From: JAOUEA01 sp963810915
GTDB lineage: Bacteria; Actinomycetota; UBA4738; HRBIN12
DNA: 64,000 nt
Direction: 5' to 3'
Assembly (NCBI GenBank): GCA_963810915.1
Contig: CAWEPH010000001.1
Span: 310,001 to 374,000 of the forward strand
Below are positions 26,172 through 35,357 of the stretch, piece after piece. Each line of letters opens with the position of its first letter. Position 1 is the first letter of the stretch. The notes beneath the pieces are model-generated. The model saw only the letters and a program-made list of their open reading frames with translations. It was not told the origin of the DNA and did no database searches. The position numbers and the translations under genes are program-made.

Positions 26172-26686
26172 ACGGGCGTCGCGATGATCGCCTGCCCGCA
26201 GAACGGCGGATCGAGGAGCAGCTCGCCGATCTCCCGCTCGACTTCCGGGCCATGGCGGCGCTCTCCAACCTCTTCCGGAGCTCCACCGCGATCCGCCGGC
26301 ACATGGAGGCGAACGTGCTCGCGCCCGATCGACTGTCGTGGACCTCGTTCGTGGCGCTGTGGGTGCTCTGGGTATGGGGCGAGATGGAAGCGCGCGACTT
26401 CGCCGCGGCGGTGGGCATCAGTCGCCCGACGGCGAGCGGCGTGATGTCGACGCTCGAGGCGCGCGGATCCGTGGCGCGTCGCAAGGATGCGAAGGACGGC
26501 CGCATGGTGCTCGTGTCCCTCACGCCGTCGGGCCGGCGCCTGATCGAGCGCCTCTTCCCTCGTTTCAACGAGGAGGAAACGGCCGTCGCCTCCGTGCTGA
26601 CTGCACCGGACCAGGACGCGCTCGCCTCGATGCTGCGCGCGCTCCTGCGCGCGGTCGACCCGGCGGTCGACGGTGGCGCGGGATGA
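26168..26686 (+). CDS. MarR-family transcriptional regulator
   Basis: A 172-residue protein from GTG 26168 (GTGA overlap with the decarboxylase). The winged helix lies at about residues 55-120: LSWTSFVALWVLW, the recognition helix GISRPTASGVMSTLEARG, and the wing RKDAKDGRMVLVSLTPSGRR. MarR proteins act as dimers on 14-20 bp palindromes and are often released by aromatic ligands. HpaR, which controls homoprotocatechuate genes in E. coli, is a MarR protein. This is the only classical regulator in the catabolic region and is therefore the prime candidate to bind the three shared palindromes. Confidence 0.92.
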   Translation: MNGRRDDRLPAERRIEEQLADLPLDFRAMAALSNLFRSSTAIRRHMEANVLAPDRLSWTSFVALWVLWVWGEMEARDFAAAVGISRPTASGVMSTLEARGSVARRKDAKDGRMVLVSLTPSGRRLIERLFPRFNEEETAVASVLTAPDQDALASMLRALLRAVDPAVDGGAG

Positions 26687-28752
26687 CGGGCGCACGCCCC
26701 CACGGTCACCCCGTGGCGTACGACCCCGAGCAGGCACATGAGGTGGCCTGGTCCGTGCCGGGCGTCGACCGCGTCGTCGGGCTCCGCTTCGCCGACGCGT
26801 TCGGCACGTTCGCCCTGATGCGCGAGCCCGGCCGGGCGGAGACGATCGATGGCCGGGCGTGCGCCGTAGGCGGGTTCCTCGCGATCGACATCGGGGAGCT
26901 GCACGATATCGATGCCGACGTGGATCTCACCCTCGTGCTCGATCGAGAGACCTCGCGCGCCGTGGTGATCGGCTACGACGCGGTGTCGGCGGCCGAGAAC
27001 ATGCGCCGCGTAGAGATCCCCGACGGCGAGGGACGGTGGGCCGAGGTGACCGTCACGCTGCCACGGGCCCGCTTCGCGGGACGCGGACCGCGCGGCGCCG
27101 ATCTGCTGATCGGCGCTCCCGCCACCGACTTCACGCGGCGCCCCGGCGACGCGGACCGCATCGCGATCGCCGATCTGCGCGTGCACGCGGCCGAGGATGT
27201 CTCGCCGCCACCGGCCGACGCCCGCATCGAGCTCACCCTGCGCGACGAACACGGGCGCCCGACCGCCGCGCGCATCGGGGTGTACGCGGCGGACGGGCGC
27301 GAGGTGCTACCGGGCGAGGATGGCGTTCCGATCCGGCGGTACGGCCAGACCGACCGGCAGGTCGCGCTGCGCACGATCTCCGCGATGGAGTCGAGTCCGG
27401 GCGAGCGTGAGGCGTGGCCCCACCCCAACCGATGGGCGTGGTACGCCGACGGGACGTGGGGAGCGGACGTGGCGGGCGGCGCGTACGACGTGGTGGCGAC
27501 GAAAGGCCCCGAGTACCGATGGATCCGCACCCGCATCGAGGTGGCCGCTGACACGACGGACCGCCTCGATCTCGTCTTCGAGCGATGGGCGAACCTCCCG
27601 TCGGAGGGATGGCGCTCGGGCGATGCGCACATCCACCTGCCGCGCGAGACCGCGGCGGAACGCGACGTGCTGGCCGTGGCCGACGCCGAGGACATCCATG
27701 TCGCGAACCTGCTGCGGATGGGGAACCTCGCCACGACGGCGTACGAACAACCCGGGTTCGGGGCGGACGGCCGCGGGACCGCGCGCGGGCGCCACGTCGT
27801 CTCGGGACAGGAGGACCCGAGGACCGGACGGCGCGGCCACACGCTCCACCTGAACGTCGCCGCGCCGGTGCGCGATCCCGATCGCTACTTCCTGTACCAC
27901 GAGACCTTCGAGCGGCTGCGTGCGGGCGGTGCGGTGATGGGGTACGCGCACGCCGACACCGGCTGGTTCGACGAGGTGGCGGGGCTGGCGCTCGACGTTC
28001 CGTTCGGGCTGGTCGACATGCTCGAGGTGGCACAGGCCGGTCTGCGCACCGACCTCTGGTACGACTTCCTCAACCTCGGGTACCGGATCGCGCCGGTGGC
28101 GGGATCGGATTGGCCGTACATCAACGCCGTGGGAACGGTGCGCTCCTACGTGCACACCGGCGCGGACGCCGGCGCCGATGCGTGGTTCGAAGGCCTCCGA
28201 GCGGGACGCACGTTCGTCACGGACGGGCCTCTGCTGCGGTTCGAGGTGGGCGCCGCCGGGATGGGGGAGGAGGTCGTGGTCGCGCCGGGGGGGTCCGTCA
28301 CCGTGCGGGCCTCCGCGCGTCTGTTGCCCGATATCGGACCGCTGGATCGTCTCGAGCTCGTAGCGCAGGGCGACGTGGTGGCCGTCGCCGACGCCGCGGG
28401 GGCCGACCGGATGGAGCTCGAGCATCGGCTGGACGTCGATGCCGGCACCTGGATCGCGGTGCGCGCGTTCGGCGTCGATCGCGGCTTCGCGCACTCGGCC
28501 CCGGTGTACGCCCCCGTCGACGGGCACACATGGCGGGCCGACGCCGCGCCACGGATCGTCGCACGCTTCGTGGAGGCGCTCGACGCGATGATCGCCGGTG
28601 ATCCCGACGCCTGGGCCGAGGAGCTCGAGCCCTGGGACACGGCGGGGACCTACCGGCAGGTCTGGGAGCGGCTGCTCCCCGAGCTCACACGACGCGTCGA
28701 GGAGGCCAAACGCCGCTACGAGATCCTGCTCGCGGGCGCATCCGCACCCTGA
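26683..28752 (+). CDS. CehA/McbA-type metallohydrolase (PHP-like), two-domain
   Basis: A 689-residue protein from ATG 26683 (ATGA overlap with marR). The N-terminal ~290 residues are beta-rich with no family recognised. From about residue 305 a metallohydrolase domain appears: GDAHIHLPRET, VSGQED with GHTLHLN, VMGYAHADTGW and VAGSDWPYIN give the His/Asp metal ligands of the CehA_McbA group. Relatives include carbaryl hydrolases and many uncharacterised proteins. No signal peptide is present. It may hydrolyse an ester or carbamate upstream of the aromatic pathway. The gene is convergent with the P450 at 28759. Confidence 0.75.
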   Translation: MTGARPHGHPVAYDPEQAHEVAWSVPGVDRVVGLRFADAFGTFALMREPGRAETIDGRACAVGGFLAIDIGELHDIDADVDLTLVLDRETSRAVVIGYDAVSAAENMRRVEIPDGEGRWAEVTVTLPRARFAGRGPRGADLLIGAPATDFTRRPGDADRIAIADLRVHAAEDVSPPPADARIELTLRDEHGRPTAARIGVYAADGREVLPGEDGVPIRRYGQTDRQVALRTISAMESSPGEREAWPHPNRWAWYADGTWGADVAGGAYDVVATKGPEYRWIRTRIEVAADTTDRLDLVFERWANLPSEGWRSGDAHIHLPRETAAERDVLAVADAEDIHVANLLRMGNLATTAYEQPGFGADGRGTARGRHVVSGQEDPRTGRRGHTLHLNVAAPVRDPDRYFLYHETFERLRAGGAVMGYAHADTGWFDEVAGLALDVPFGLVDMLEVAQAGLRTDLWYDFLNLGYRIAPVAGSDWPYINAVGTVRSYVHTGADAGADAWFEGLRAGRTFVTDGPLLRFEVGAAGMGEEVVVAPGGSVTVRASARLLPDIGPLDRLELVAQGDVVAVADAAGADRMELEHRLDVDAGTWIAVRAFGVDRGFAHSAPVYAPVDGHTWRADAAPRIVARFVEALDAMIAGDPDAWAEELEPWDTAGTYRQVWERLLPELTRRVEEAKRRYEILLAGASAP

Positions 28753-28758
28753 GCGCGG

Positions 28759-30006
28759 CTAGGTCGTGGTCACCCGCACCGGCATCCGCTTGATGCCGTT
28801 CACGAAGTTGGACCTCAGGCGCTCCACCGTCCCGCCCAGCTCGATCGTGTCGAGCCGCGGCAGGAGTTCCTGGAACAGGATCTTCGTCTCGAGCCGGGCG
28901 AGGTGGGCTCCGAGGCAGAAGTGCGGCCCGCCCGGTCCGAACGTCACGTGGTCGTTCGGGGTCCGGGTGACGTCGAAGCGGTAGGGGTCGGGGAAGATCT
29001 CCGGATCACGGTTCGCGCTGATGTACCAGGTGACGACCTTGTCGCCCTCGCGGATCTGTTGGCCGTGCAGCTCCACGTCCCGGGTGGCGGTGCGGCGGAA
29101 ATGGAAGACGGGGGTCGCCCAACGCAGGATCTCTTCCGTCGCGTTCGGGATCAGCGAAGGGTCGTCCTTCAGCAGCTGCAGCTGATCCGGGTTCTCCATC
29201 AACGCGAGCATGCCGTGACTGATCGTGTGCCGTGTGGTCTCGTTCCCGGCGATCATCAGGAGCGCGAAGTAGTTGTGGTACTCCCCCTCGTCGAGGATGC
29301 CCTCGGCCTGCGCGACGGTGAGCGCGTTGATCACGTCGTCGGAGGGCTCGGCGAGGCGTTCGTCGCGTTTGCGGTCGGCGTAGGCGAAGACGTCCACCGC
29401 GGTGGGGGAGCGGAAGGGCAGCAGCCGGTAGGGCTCGGTGTCCTCCTTGTCGATGACCACCGCGGCCGTGTCGGGGTCCTGGTTGCCGATCATCTCGTCG
29501 CCCCACTTGATCAGGTCGGGGGCATCGGACTGCGGGACCGTGAAGATCGAGCAGAGGAACCGGATCGGGAGCTCGCGGCTGATCTCGCTCACGAAGTCGA
29601 ACTCGCCGAGGAGCAGGGCCCTGTCGAGCACCCCGCTCGCGACCTCGCGGATCCAGTCCTCGTAGCGTCCCACGCCGCGCGCGCTGAACTTCTTCGAACA
29701 GATCTTCCGGAGGTCGGTATGGCGAGGGGGGTCCGTCTCCAACATCGACTTGCGGATCGCGAGCTGCTCGGGGTCCAGTTCCTCCAACGAGACCGCGCCG
29801 ACCTCCGATGAGTAGGTCTGCCAGTCCATGTGCACAGCGGTGAGGTCGTCGTAGCGGGTGACCGCCCAGAAGCCGGCGTTAGGAGCCGCCTCGGGATGCC
29901 AGACGACGGGCGCCTCCTCCCGCAGCCGGTCGAACCAACCGAAGGGGACAGCCCCGACGTAGTTGTCGGGATCGGCCAGATCGATGCCGTCGAGTACCCC
30001 ACTCAT
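28759..30006 (-). CDS. Cytochrome P450
   Basis: A 415-residue soluble P450 from ATG 30006 with GAGGGGG ribosome site. It has the I-helix oxygen-binding AGNETTRHT, EEILR of the K-helix ExxR, and the haem loop FGPGGPHFCLGAHLAR with C364 as iron ligand. The N-terminus and overall pattern resemble the actinobacterial CYP125/142/124 group (sterol or terpenoid chain hydroxylases), but substrate is unknown. Reducing partners could be the ferredoxin pair at 1865-3437. The promoter carries the shared palindrome, tying it to the hpaE-hpaD and 36732 operons. Confidence 0.93.
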   Translation of the reverse strand: MSGVLDGIDLADPDNYVGAVPFGWFDRLREEAPVVWHPEAAPNAGFWAVTRYDDLTAVHMDWQTYSSEVGAVSLEELDPEQLAIRKSMLETDPPRHTDLRKICSKKFSARGVGRYEDWIREVASGVLDRALLLGEFDFVSEISRELPIRFLCSIFTVPQSDAPDLIKWGDEMIGNQDPDTAAVVIDKEDTEPYRLLPFRSPTAVDVFAYADRKRDERLAEPSDDVINALTVAQAEGILDEGEYHNYFALLMIAGNETTRHTISHGMLALMENPDQLQLLKDDPSLIPNATEEILRWATPVFHFRRTATRDVELHGQQIREGDKVVTWYISANRDPEIFPDPYRFDVTRTPNDHVTFGPGGPHFCLGAHLARLETKILFQELLPRLDTIELGGTVERLRSNFVNGIKRMPVRVTTT

Positions 30007-30020
30007 GCAGCCCCCTCGTC

Positions 30021-30038
30021 GTTCGGTACCGAAGTATC
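30021..30038 (-). promoter_or_regulatory. Shared operator and -10 of the P450 gene
   Basis: On the minus strand GATACT (30038-30033) is a 4-of-6 match to a -10 and runs into the palindrome CTTCGGTACCGAAC (30034-30021), followed by GAC. The same element stands at 20761 and 36751 in the same position relative to the -10. Confidence 0.6.
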
Positions 30039-30074
30039 TTGCCCGCGATCCACCGGAGGCGCAACGTAGCGCGC

Positions 30075-31382
30075 TCAGTGGTACGGGAGGTAGTAGCGCA
30101 GCTCCCAGTCCGTGACGTCGGTCGTCTCGGTGTCCTCCGTGGCAGCGACGTAGCGTTCCCACTCGCCCCGTTTCAAGATCGTGAAGGCCTCGACGAGCTC
30201 CGGGCCGAGCGCCTCGACCAGGCGCGCGTCGGCGTTCAGGGCGGCGAGGGCGGCGTCGAGGGTGGGCGGGATGCGCACGGCGGAGTTGGCCTCCTCCCCC
30301 TTGGGCTGGACCGGGGGCAGCTCCAGTTCGTCCTCCACGCCGAACCGCGCCGCGTTGAGCACCGCGGCACCCACCAGGTACGGGTTGGCGGCGGCGTCGG
30401 CGGTGCGTTGCTCGAGACGCGTGCCTCCGCCGCGCGCCGGCGGCACGCGCACGGTCACGCTCCGGTCGTCGTGGCCCCACGTGGCCCAGTAGCCGTTCAG
30501 CATGTCCGGCTGCAGGCGCTTGTAGGCGTTCACGTGCGGGGCCATGATCGCGGCCATGCCCTCGTGATGGGCCAGCAGGCCGGCGATGCACCGCCGCGTG
30601 AGATCGGAGAGACCCTCGGCGTCGTTGGGGTCGTGGAACGCGTTCGATCCGTCCTCGCGCCGGAAGCTGAAGTTCACGTGCATGCCGCTCCCGCCCCGGT
30701 CGTCGAGTGGACGGCCCATGAAGGTCGCGAGCTTGCCGTTGCGTGTGGCGATCTCCTTGATCAGCAGGCGGAACACGAACGCGTCGTCCGCGGCCTCGAT
30801 CGCGTCGTTGTACTTGACGTTGACCTCGAAGGCGGCCTCGTCGTACTCGCTGCTCCAGCTCTCGACGGGGAACCCGGACGCGAGCGCCGCGTGCACCATC
30901 TGGTCGATGCATCCCGAGGGGTCGACGGACGTGCCGGTGCCGTACACGCGATGTCCGGGGAGGCTGACCGGCCGCCAGCCTCCGCCGCCGTCGGGCTCCA
31001 TCAGGTAGAACTCGAGCTCGAACGCGATCTGCGGCTCCAGGCCCTTGGCGCGCCAGGCTTGCACGGCCTCCCGTAGGACGTGACGCGGGTCGATCGGCAT
31101 CGGCACCCCGCCGAACGTGGCGTCCCCGATGCCGATCACGGTGTCCTCCTCCCAACCGGTGCGCAGCGTGTCTCGGTCGAGCTGGACATCGATGTCGGGG
31201 AGGCCCACGTCGAACTGCGTGTTCGGCACACCTAGGATCTCCCGGTCGTGCGTGAGCGGGTAGACGCCGATGCAGAACGCGGCGTGGCCGGACTCGGCGA
31301 CGTCGCCGAACAGGTACTTCCCCCGCTCCAGCCCGTGGATGTCCGGGTAGAGCAGCCGCAGTCGCTTGCCGTTCGTGTCCAT
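30075..31382 (-). CDS. Glutamine synthetase-family protein, possible gamma-glutamylamine ligase
   Basis: A 435-residue protein from ATG 31382 (GGGGAGG upstream). It keeps GS ligands and loops: FELEFYLMEPDG, the Glu-rich YDEAAFEVNVKYNDA, GSGMHVNFSF (His), NAYKRL and a WGHDDRSVTVRVP segment, then GGGTRLEQRTADAAANPYL. It lacks the adenylylation site (Tyr397 region) of GlnA1 and is closer to GS-like enzymes that ligate glutamate to amines (GlnA3/GlnA4/PuuA types). In a locus with an amine-forming decarboxylase, gamma-glutamylation of an amine is a reasonable inference. It lies 68 nt upstream of the P450 on the same strand, with the palindrome between them. Confidence 0.82.
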   Translation of the reverse strand: MDTNGKRLRLLYPDIHGLERGKYLFGDVAESGHAAFCIGVYPLTHDREILGVPNTQFDVGLPDIDVQLDRDTLRTGWEEDTVIGIGDATFGGVPMPIDPRHVLREAVQAWRAKGLEPQIAFELEFYLMEPDGGGGWRPVSLPGHRVYGTGTSVDPSGCIDQMVHAALASGFPVESWSSEYDEAAFEVNVKYNDAIEAADDAFVFRLLIKEIATRNGKLATFMGRPLDDRGGSGMHVNFSFRREDGSNAFHDPNDAEGLSDLTRRCIAGLLAHHEGMAAIMAPHVNAYKRLQPDMLNGYWATWGHDDRSVTVRVPPARGGGTRLEQRTADAAANPYLVGAAVLNAARFGVEDELELPPVQPKGEEANSAVRIPPTLDAALAALNADARLVEALGPELVEAFTILKRGEWERYVAATEDTETTDVTDWELRYYLPYH

Positions 31383-31501
31383 CGAGCCTCCCCAGCGCGG
31401 ACCGACGCGTGGACCATACCCGGGACCGGGTCCAGCTTGCGCGTCCACATCGTTCGGGCACAAAATACCGTCTCGCTCGCGCCCGTGGGGAGGGCCCGTA
31501 C

Positions 31502-32699
31502 TTGTCGGTCGGCGACACCGTCACCCTGGAGGAGCTCGAGCGCGACCCCTACCCGATCTACGCGCGGCTGCGCGACCAGGAGCCGGTGAGCTGGGTCCCG
31601 GCGGTCGGTCTGTGGCTCGTGACCCGCCACGACGACGTGCGGGCCGTCGATCTGGCGCCGGAACTGTTCACGGGGGCCACCGATCCCTCGACCCTGAACC
31701 GGACGATGGGCGTGAACATGCTGGGGATGGAGGGTCCCGAGCAGCGGTGGATCCGCGCCATCACCGAGACGCCGTTCCGGCCTCGCGACGTGGAGGAGCG
31801 GACGACGGGGATGATCCCCCGGCTCGCCCACGAGCTGATCGACGCCTTCGTCGTCGACGGCACCGTCGACCTCTTCCGCGCGTACGCGGATCCGATGAGC
31901 GTGCGCTCCTTGCGCTTCATGCTCGGCCTCGATGAGGTGCCGTGGCAGGACATCCTGCGATGGAACGAGGGGCTGATGCCGGGGCTCGCCAACTTCGAAG
32001 GCGACCTCGCGAAGCAGGCGCCCGCCGATGCCGCGAGCGCGGCCCTCGGCGCCGCGATCGAGCGCGTGGCTGGACCGCCTGGAGGACGCGCCCGACGGGT
32101 CGGTGCTCTCGTGGATGGTGCACCATGAGGAGGACGCCCGGCGGATGTCGCGCGCGCAGATCGTGGCCAACACGAAGCTGATGCTGTCCGGTGGTCTGCA
32201 GGAGCCTCGGGACCTGATCGCGCTCACGCTGTGGGCCCTGCTTCGGCATCCGGAGCAGTTCGAGGAGGTCCGCGCCGAACGCTCGCTGGTGAAGGCCGCG
32301 GTGGAGGAGACGCTGCGATGGGCGGGACCCGTGGGGACGTCCACGCGGCAGGCCACCGCGGACACGGAGCTGGCGGGCGTCGCGCTGGAACGCGGCGCGC
32401 TGATCGGCGCGGTGCTGTCCTCGGCCAACCGCGATCCGCGTCGATGGACCGATCCCGACCGGTTCGACGTTCACCGCAAGGAGGGGGCGCATCTCGCGTT
32501 CGCGGCGGGTACGCACTTCTGCCTGGGAGCGTGGTTCGGGCGACACCTCGCCCGGGTCTCGCTCGACATCCTCCTCGACCGGCTGCCGGGGCTGCAGCTC
32601 ATCGACGCGCGCCCGGTCACGCTGCGAGGATGGGAGTTCCGCGCGCCCGATTCGCTATGGGTCGGGTGGGATGCGGATCGAGCGGGAGGTCGATCGTGA
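31502..32699 (+). pseudogene. Cytochrome P450, split by a frameshift
   Basis: One P450 in two frames. The first part reads from TTG 31502 (GGGGAGGG 7 nt upstream), with LEELERDPYPIYARL and the B-to-H helices, to about 32068. From about 32070 the homology continues in the next frame (WLDRLEDAPDGSVLSW), through the I-helix region (MLSGGLQEPRD), EETLR and the haem loop FAAGTHFCLG, to TGA 32697-32699. The shift equals one extra base or two missing bases near 32068-32072 (gcgcgtggctgga). The rest is intact and in good codon use, so this is either a recent mutation or a sequencing/assembly error. Downstream genes overlap as in a working operon. Confidence 0.8.
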
Positions 32700-33196
32700 G
32701 CGACCAGAAGCTGATCGATGAGGCATCTGGGTACCTCGGCGGCGACGAGCGGGTGCTGGCCGCGGGGATGTTCCAGCCTCGCGGCACCACAGGTGGGCGG
32801 ATGAACGTCACCGGTGCCGGGTTCATGACCGACGACCTGGCCGGAGAGGTGGCCGGCGCCGTCGCAGGGCTCGCGAGCGGCCAGGCGATGAGCCGCCTGG
32901 ATGGGGTCCCCCGGTGGACGCTGCTCGCGGTCACCCCCACCACGCTGCACGCGCTCGCGTGCGCCCAGCACGGAGCCCGCTGGGTGCCCGAGGCGGTGTT
33001 CGCGACCTTCGACCGCACGCGGATCCGCGCCACCGTGCATGCGCGCGTCAACGTGCGCGTCCTGACGATCGAGGACCCCGACACCGGGCGAAGCTACGGC
33101 TGGGAGGGCTACCGGTTCGGGCCGGCGCACGCCAAGGACGTGATCGAGGCGCTCGATGCCGAGCCGGTGGATCCGCCGCCGGACGACGATGCCTGA
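32696..33196 (+). CDS. Hypothetical protein
   Basis: A 166-residue protein from GTG 32696 (GTGA overlap with the P450 stop). It is soluble, with a glycine/alanine-rich middle (VAGAVAGLASGQAM) and a beta-rich second half (TLLAVTPTTLHALAC ... RVLTIEDPDTGRSYGWEGY). This layout resembles small actinobacterial proteins with a PH-like fold, but I do not assign a family. It is coupled on both sides (8-bp overlap with the next gene). Confidence 0.7.
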   Translation: MSDQKLIDEASGYLGGDERVLAAGMFQPRGTTGGRMNVTGAGFMTDDLAGEVAGAVAGLASGQAMSRLDGVPRWTLLAVTPTTLHALACAQHGARWVPEAVFATFDRTRIRATVHARVNVRVLTIEDPDTGRSYGWEGYRFGPAHAKDVIEALDAEPVDPPPDDDA

Positions 33197-34337
33197 GCAC
33201 GCCCCGCGGTACCCGGCCCGGGCCGAGACCGTCGGCTCGCTGCTGCGCCCGGCCGGGCTCAAAGCGGCGATGGAGAGGTTCTACGACCCGGGCCACTCCG
33301 CCTTGCTCGACGAGGAGCGGGCGCGGGATCGCTCGGAGCTACGCGCCCGCGAGGACGATGCCATCCGGGAGGCGGTCCGGAGACAGCGAGGATGCGGCCT
33401 CGACGTCGTCACCGACGGCGAGTTCCGCCGATGGATGTTCATGAACTCCTTCTACGATGCGGTGAGCGGCGTGCGGACCGGCAAGGCCGTGACCTTCCGC
33501 AACGATCGCGGCGAGGACGTGGTCCTGAACGTCCATGAGATCGTGGACCGGCTCCGGCCGGTCGACGATCCCGCCGCGCGCGAGGCCGGGTTCCTCGCGG
33601 AGGTCACGGCCGGCTTCCCGTTCAAGGTGACGTTCCCGGCGGCCTCGATCTTCACGCACCCACTCACGACCGTGGCGGGCCCCGACGGCGCGGGCTACGA
33701 CGCGCTCGAGGAGTTCGTGGCAGACGCGATCGCGATCGAGCGGGGACTGGTCGCTCAGGCGGTGGCCGCGGGCGCGCGGTACGTCCAGTTCGACTTCCCC
33801 CTGTACCCCTACCTGGTCGACCCGCGGTGGATCGCGCGCTTCGAAGCCGCCGGACACGACCTGAACGCGCTCGTGGCAACGGCGCTCGCCGCGGACGCGG
33901 CGGTCCTCGAGGGGATCCCCGACGACGTCAGTGTGGGTCTGCACATCTGCCGCGGGAACTACCGCTCCTCGTGGATGTGCGAGGGCTCGCTGGCGCCGGT
34001 CGCGGAGGAGGTGTTCGGCGGCCTGCCGTACGACACCTTCCTGGTGGAGTGGGATGACCTGGGGCGCGACGGAGGCTTCGAACCCGTGCGTCACCTGCGC
34101 CTGGGCGCCGTGATGGTCATGGGCATCGTGAGCTCCAAGACCCGCGTTCTGGAGGGCGAGGAGGAGCTGCTGCGGCGGATGGACGAGGCGGGCGGCTTCG
34201 CCGGCGGTCTCGAGCGACTGGCGATCAGCCCGCAGTGCGGCTTCGCCAGCGTGATGGTGGGGAACGAGACCGACGAGGACATCCAGTGGCGGAAGCTGGA
34301 GCTGGTGGGCCGTGTCGCCGAACGGCTCTGGAGCTGA
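33189..34337 (+). CDS. MetE-like cobalamin-independent methyltransferase (UROD/MetE superfamily)
   Basis: A 382-residue protein from ATG 33189, the size of a stand-alone MetE C-terminal barrel (full MetE is about 750). It starts with ETVGSLLRP and GLDVVTDGEFRRWMF. The zinc ligands are visible as H-x-C in GLHICRGNYR, a Glu in LVEWDD and a Cys in SPQCGFAS. Such short proteins transfer methyl groups between thiols and folates or corrinoids; many act in demethylation pathways rather than methionine synthesis. No full-length metE or metH lies in the window. It closes the P450 operon, suggesting removal of a methyl group from an O-methylated aromatic, which is speculative. Confidence 0.85.
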   Translation: MPEHAPRYPARAETVGSLLRPAGLKAAMERFYDPGHSALLDEERARDRSELRAREDDAIREAVRRQRGCGLDVVTDGEFRRWMFMNSFYDAVSGVRTGKAVTFRNDRGEDVVLNVHEIVDRLRPVDDPAAREAGFLAEVTAGFPFKVTFPAASIFTHPLTTVAGPDGAGYDALEEFVADAIAIERGLVAQAVAAGARYVQFDFPLYPYLVDPRWIARFEAAGHDLNALVATALAADAAVLEGIPDDVSVGLHICRGNYRSSWMCEGSLAPVAEEVFGGLPYDTFLVEWDDLGRDGGFEPVRHLRLGAVMVMGIVSSKTRVLEGEEELLRRMDEAGGFAGGLERLAISPQCGFASVMVGNETDEDIQWRKLELVGRVAERLWS

Positions 34338-34348
34338 CCCCGCAGCTC
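34331..34348. terminator. Inverted repeat between convergent genes
   Basis: GAGCTG (34331-34336) and CAGCTC (34343-34348) form a 6-bp stem with a 6-nt loop covering the stop codons of the two converging genes. Possible bidirectional terminator. Confidence 0.3.
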
Positions 34349-35357
34349 ACGCGATGTCGGCGGCCCGGTCGACGGGCCAGGCGCGCAGCGCGAGGAGCTG
34401 CGTGATGCCCGCGTGGTCGATCGTGGGAGTGCCGTCGTAGGTCCCGATGCCACCGGCCGTGAACAGGCCCGTGCCGGGGTCCCGCCCATGGGCCCACGCG
34501 CGCGTGAGGTACCCGTCGAGCCGCGTCGCCAATCCCTTCAGCGGCGCGACCGCGTCGAGCGCCAGGAGGTTGCGGAACCAGATCGCGTTGAACACCGGGG
34601 GATGGGCCCACAGGCGCTCGGGAGTGAAGTGGGCCAGGGAGACGCCGGCCAGGTCGCGGGCCATCCGCAAGGGGGCCGGCTCTCCGGTGGCGCGATGGAG
34701 CAGCGCCCAGGCGCCCGCGGCGGCGCCCTGGTTGTACGACCAGACGGTCTCGTCGAGCCGGCCGCGATCCTCGTGGTCCCCGATCAGGCCGGAAGGCAGG
34801 CGCAGGGTGGCCTCGAGCCAGCGAAGGGCGCGACGGGCGCGCGCGAGCAGGTCCGCGTCGGCGGACACGAGGTGGAGGCGGAGGGCGAGCGACGCCGACG
34901 GCCCGGTGGCACAGGCGTTGCGCGAGCGTCGTCCCTCGGCCCACCGCACCCCGCCGTCGTCCTCCTGGCCCGAGCCGACGAAGGCCCAGAGCGCATGCGC
35001 TTCGCGGAGCCATACGGGTTCGGCCGTGAGCAGGTGGAGCTGGAGGAGGTCGAGGCCGAGCCACGCGTTGTCGTCGAAGTACCGGCGACGGTGGCCGGGG
35101 AGCGGCGCGTAGCCCGCCCCGCGACGGTAGGGCGCGAGCGCGCGCGCGAGTGCCCGCGCGTCCGTGAGATCGCCCGTCACGCCGCCGACACCCGTGGCGG
35201 CCGCGATGACCTGGCTCACCGGCCATACGGGGGCCCGTCGACCGCCAGGTCTTTCCAGCACCACAAGCCCTTCGGACTCCCGGATGCAGGCGGTTCGAAG
35301 CGCGTGCCACGCCTCGGTCGCACACGTCGCCCAATCCATCGAAGAAGACGGGGACAT
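34347..35357 (-). CDS. Glycoside hydrolase family 76-like protein
   Basis: A 336-residue, helix-rich protein from ATG 35357. It shows the GH76 alpha-1,6-mannanase pattern: RRYFDDNAWLGLDLLQLH (the DD region), WAFVGSGQEDDGGVRW, RNACATGPSASLALRLH, and VWSYNQGAAAGAWALLHRATGE. No signal peptide is found, so a cytosolic or intracellular glycan role is likely. It is third in the operon led by the fumarylacetoacetase-family gene and couples to the acetyltransferase by a 1-bp overlap (TGATG). A sugar enzyme in a catabolic operon is unexpected. Confidence 0.72.
   Translation of the reverse strand: MSPSSSMDWATCATEAWHALRTACIRESEGLVVLERPGGRRAPVWPVSQVIAAATGVGGVTGDLTDARALARALAPYRRGAGYAPLPGHRRRYFDDNAWLGLDLLQLHLLTAEPVWLREAHALWAFVGSGQEDDGGVRWAEGRRSRNACATGPSASLALRLHLVSADADLLARARRALRWLEATLRLPSGLIGDHEDRGRLDETVWSYNQGAAAGAWALLHRATGEPAPLRMARDLAGVSLAHFTPERLWAHPPVFNAIWFRNLLALDAVAPLKGLATRLDGYLTRAWAHGRDPGTGLFTAGGIGTYDGTPTIDHAGITQLLALRAWPVDRAADIA

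Noticed and set aside
31451..31471. Possible fourth copy of the shared operator upstream of the second P450
   Set aside because: CGTTCGGGCAC keeps only one half-site; the second arm is absent.
28759..31524. Single 921-codon minus-strand frame covering the P450 and the region upstream
   Set aside because: The part beyond ATG 30006 is low-complexity and lies antiframe to the GS-like gene; the P450 has its own ribosome site and promoter.
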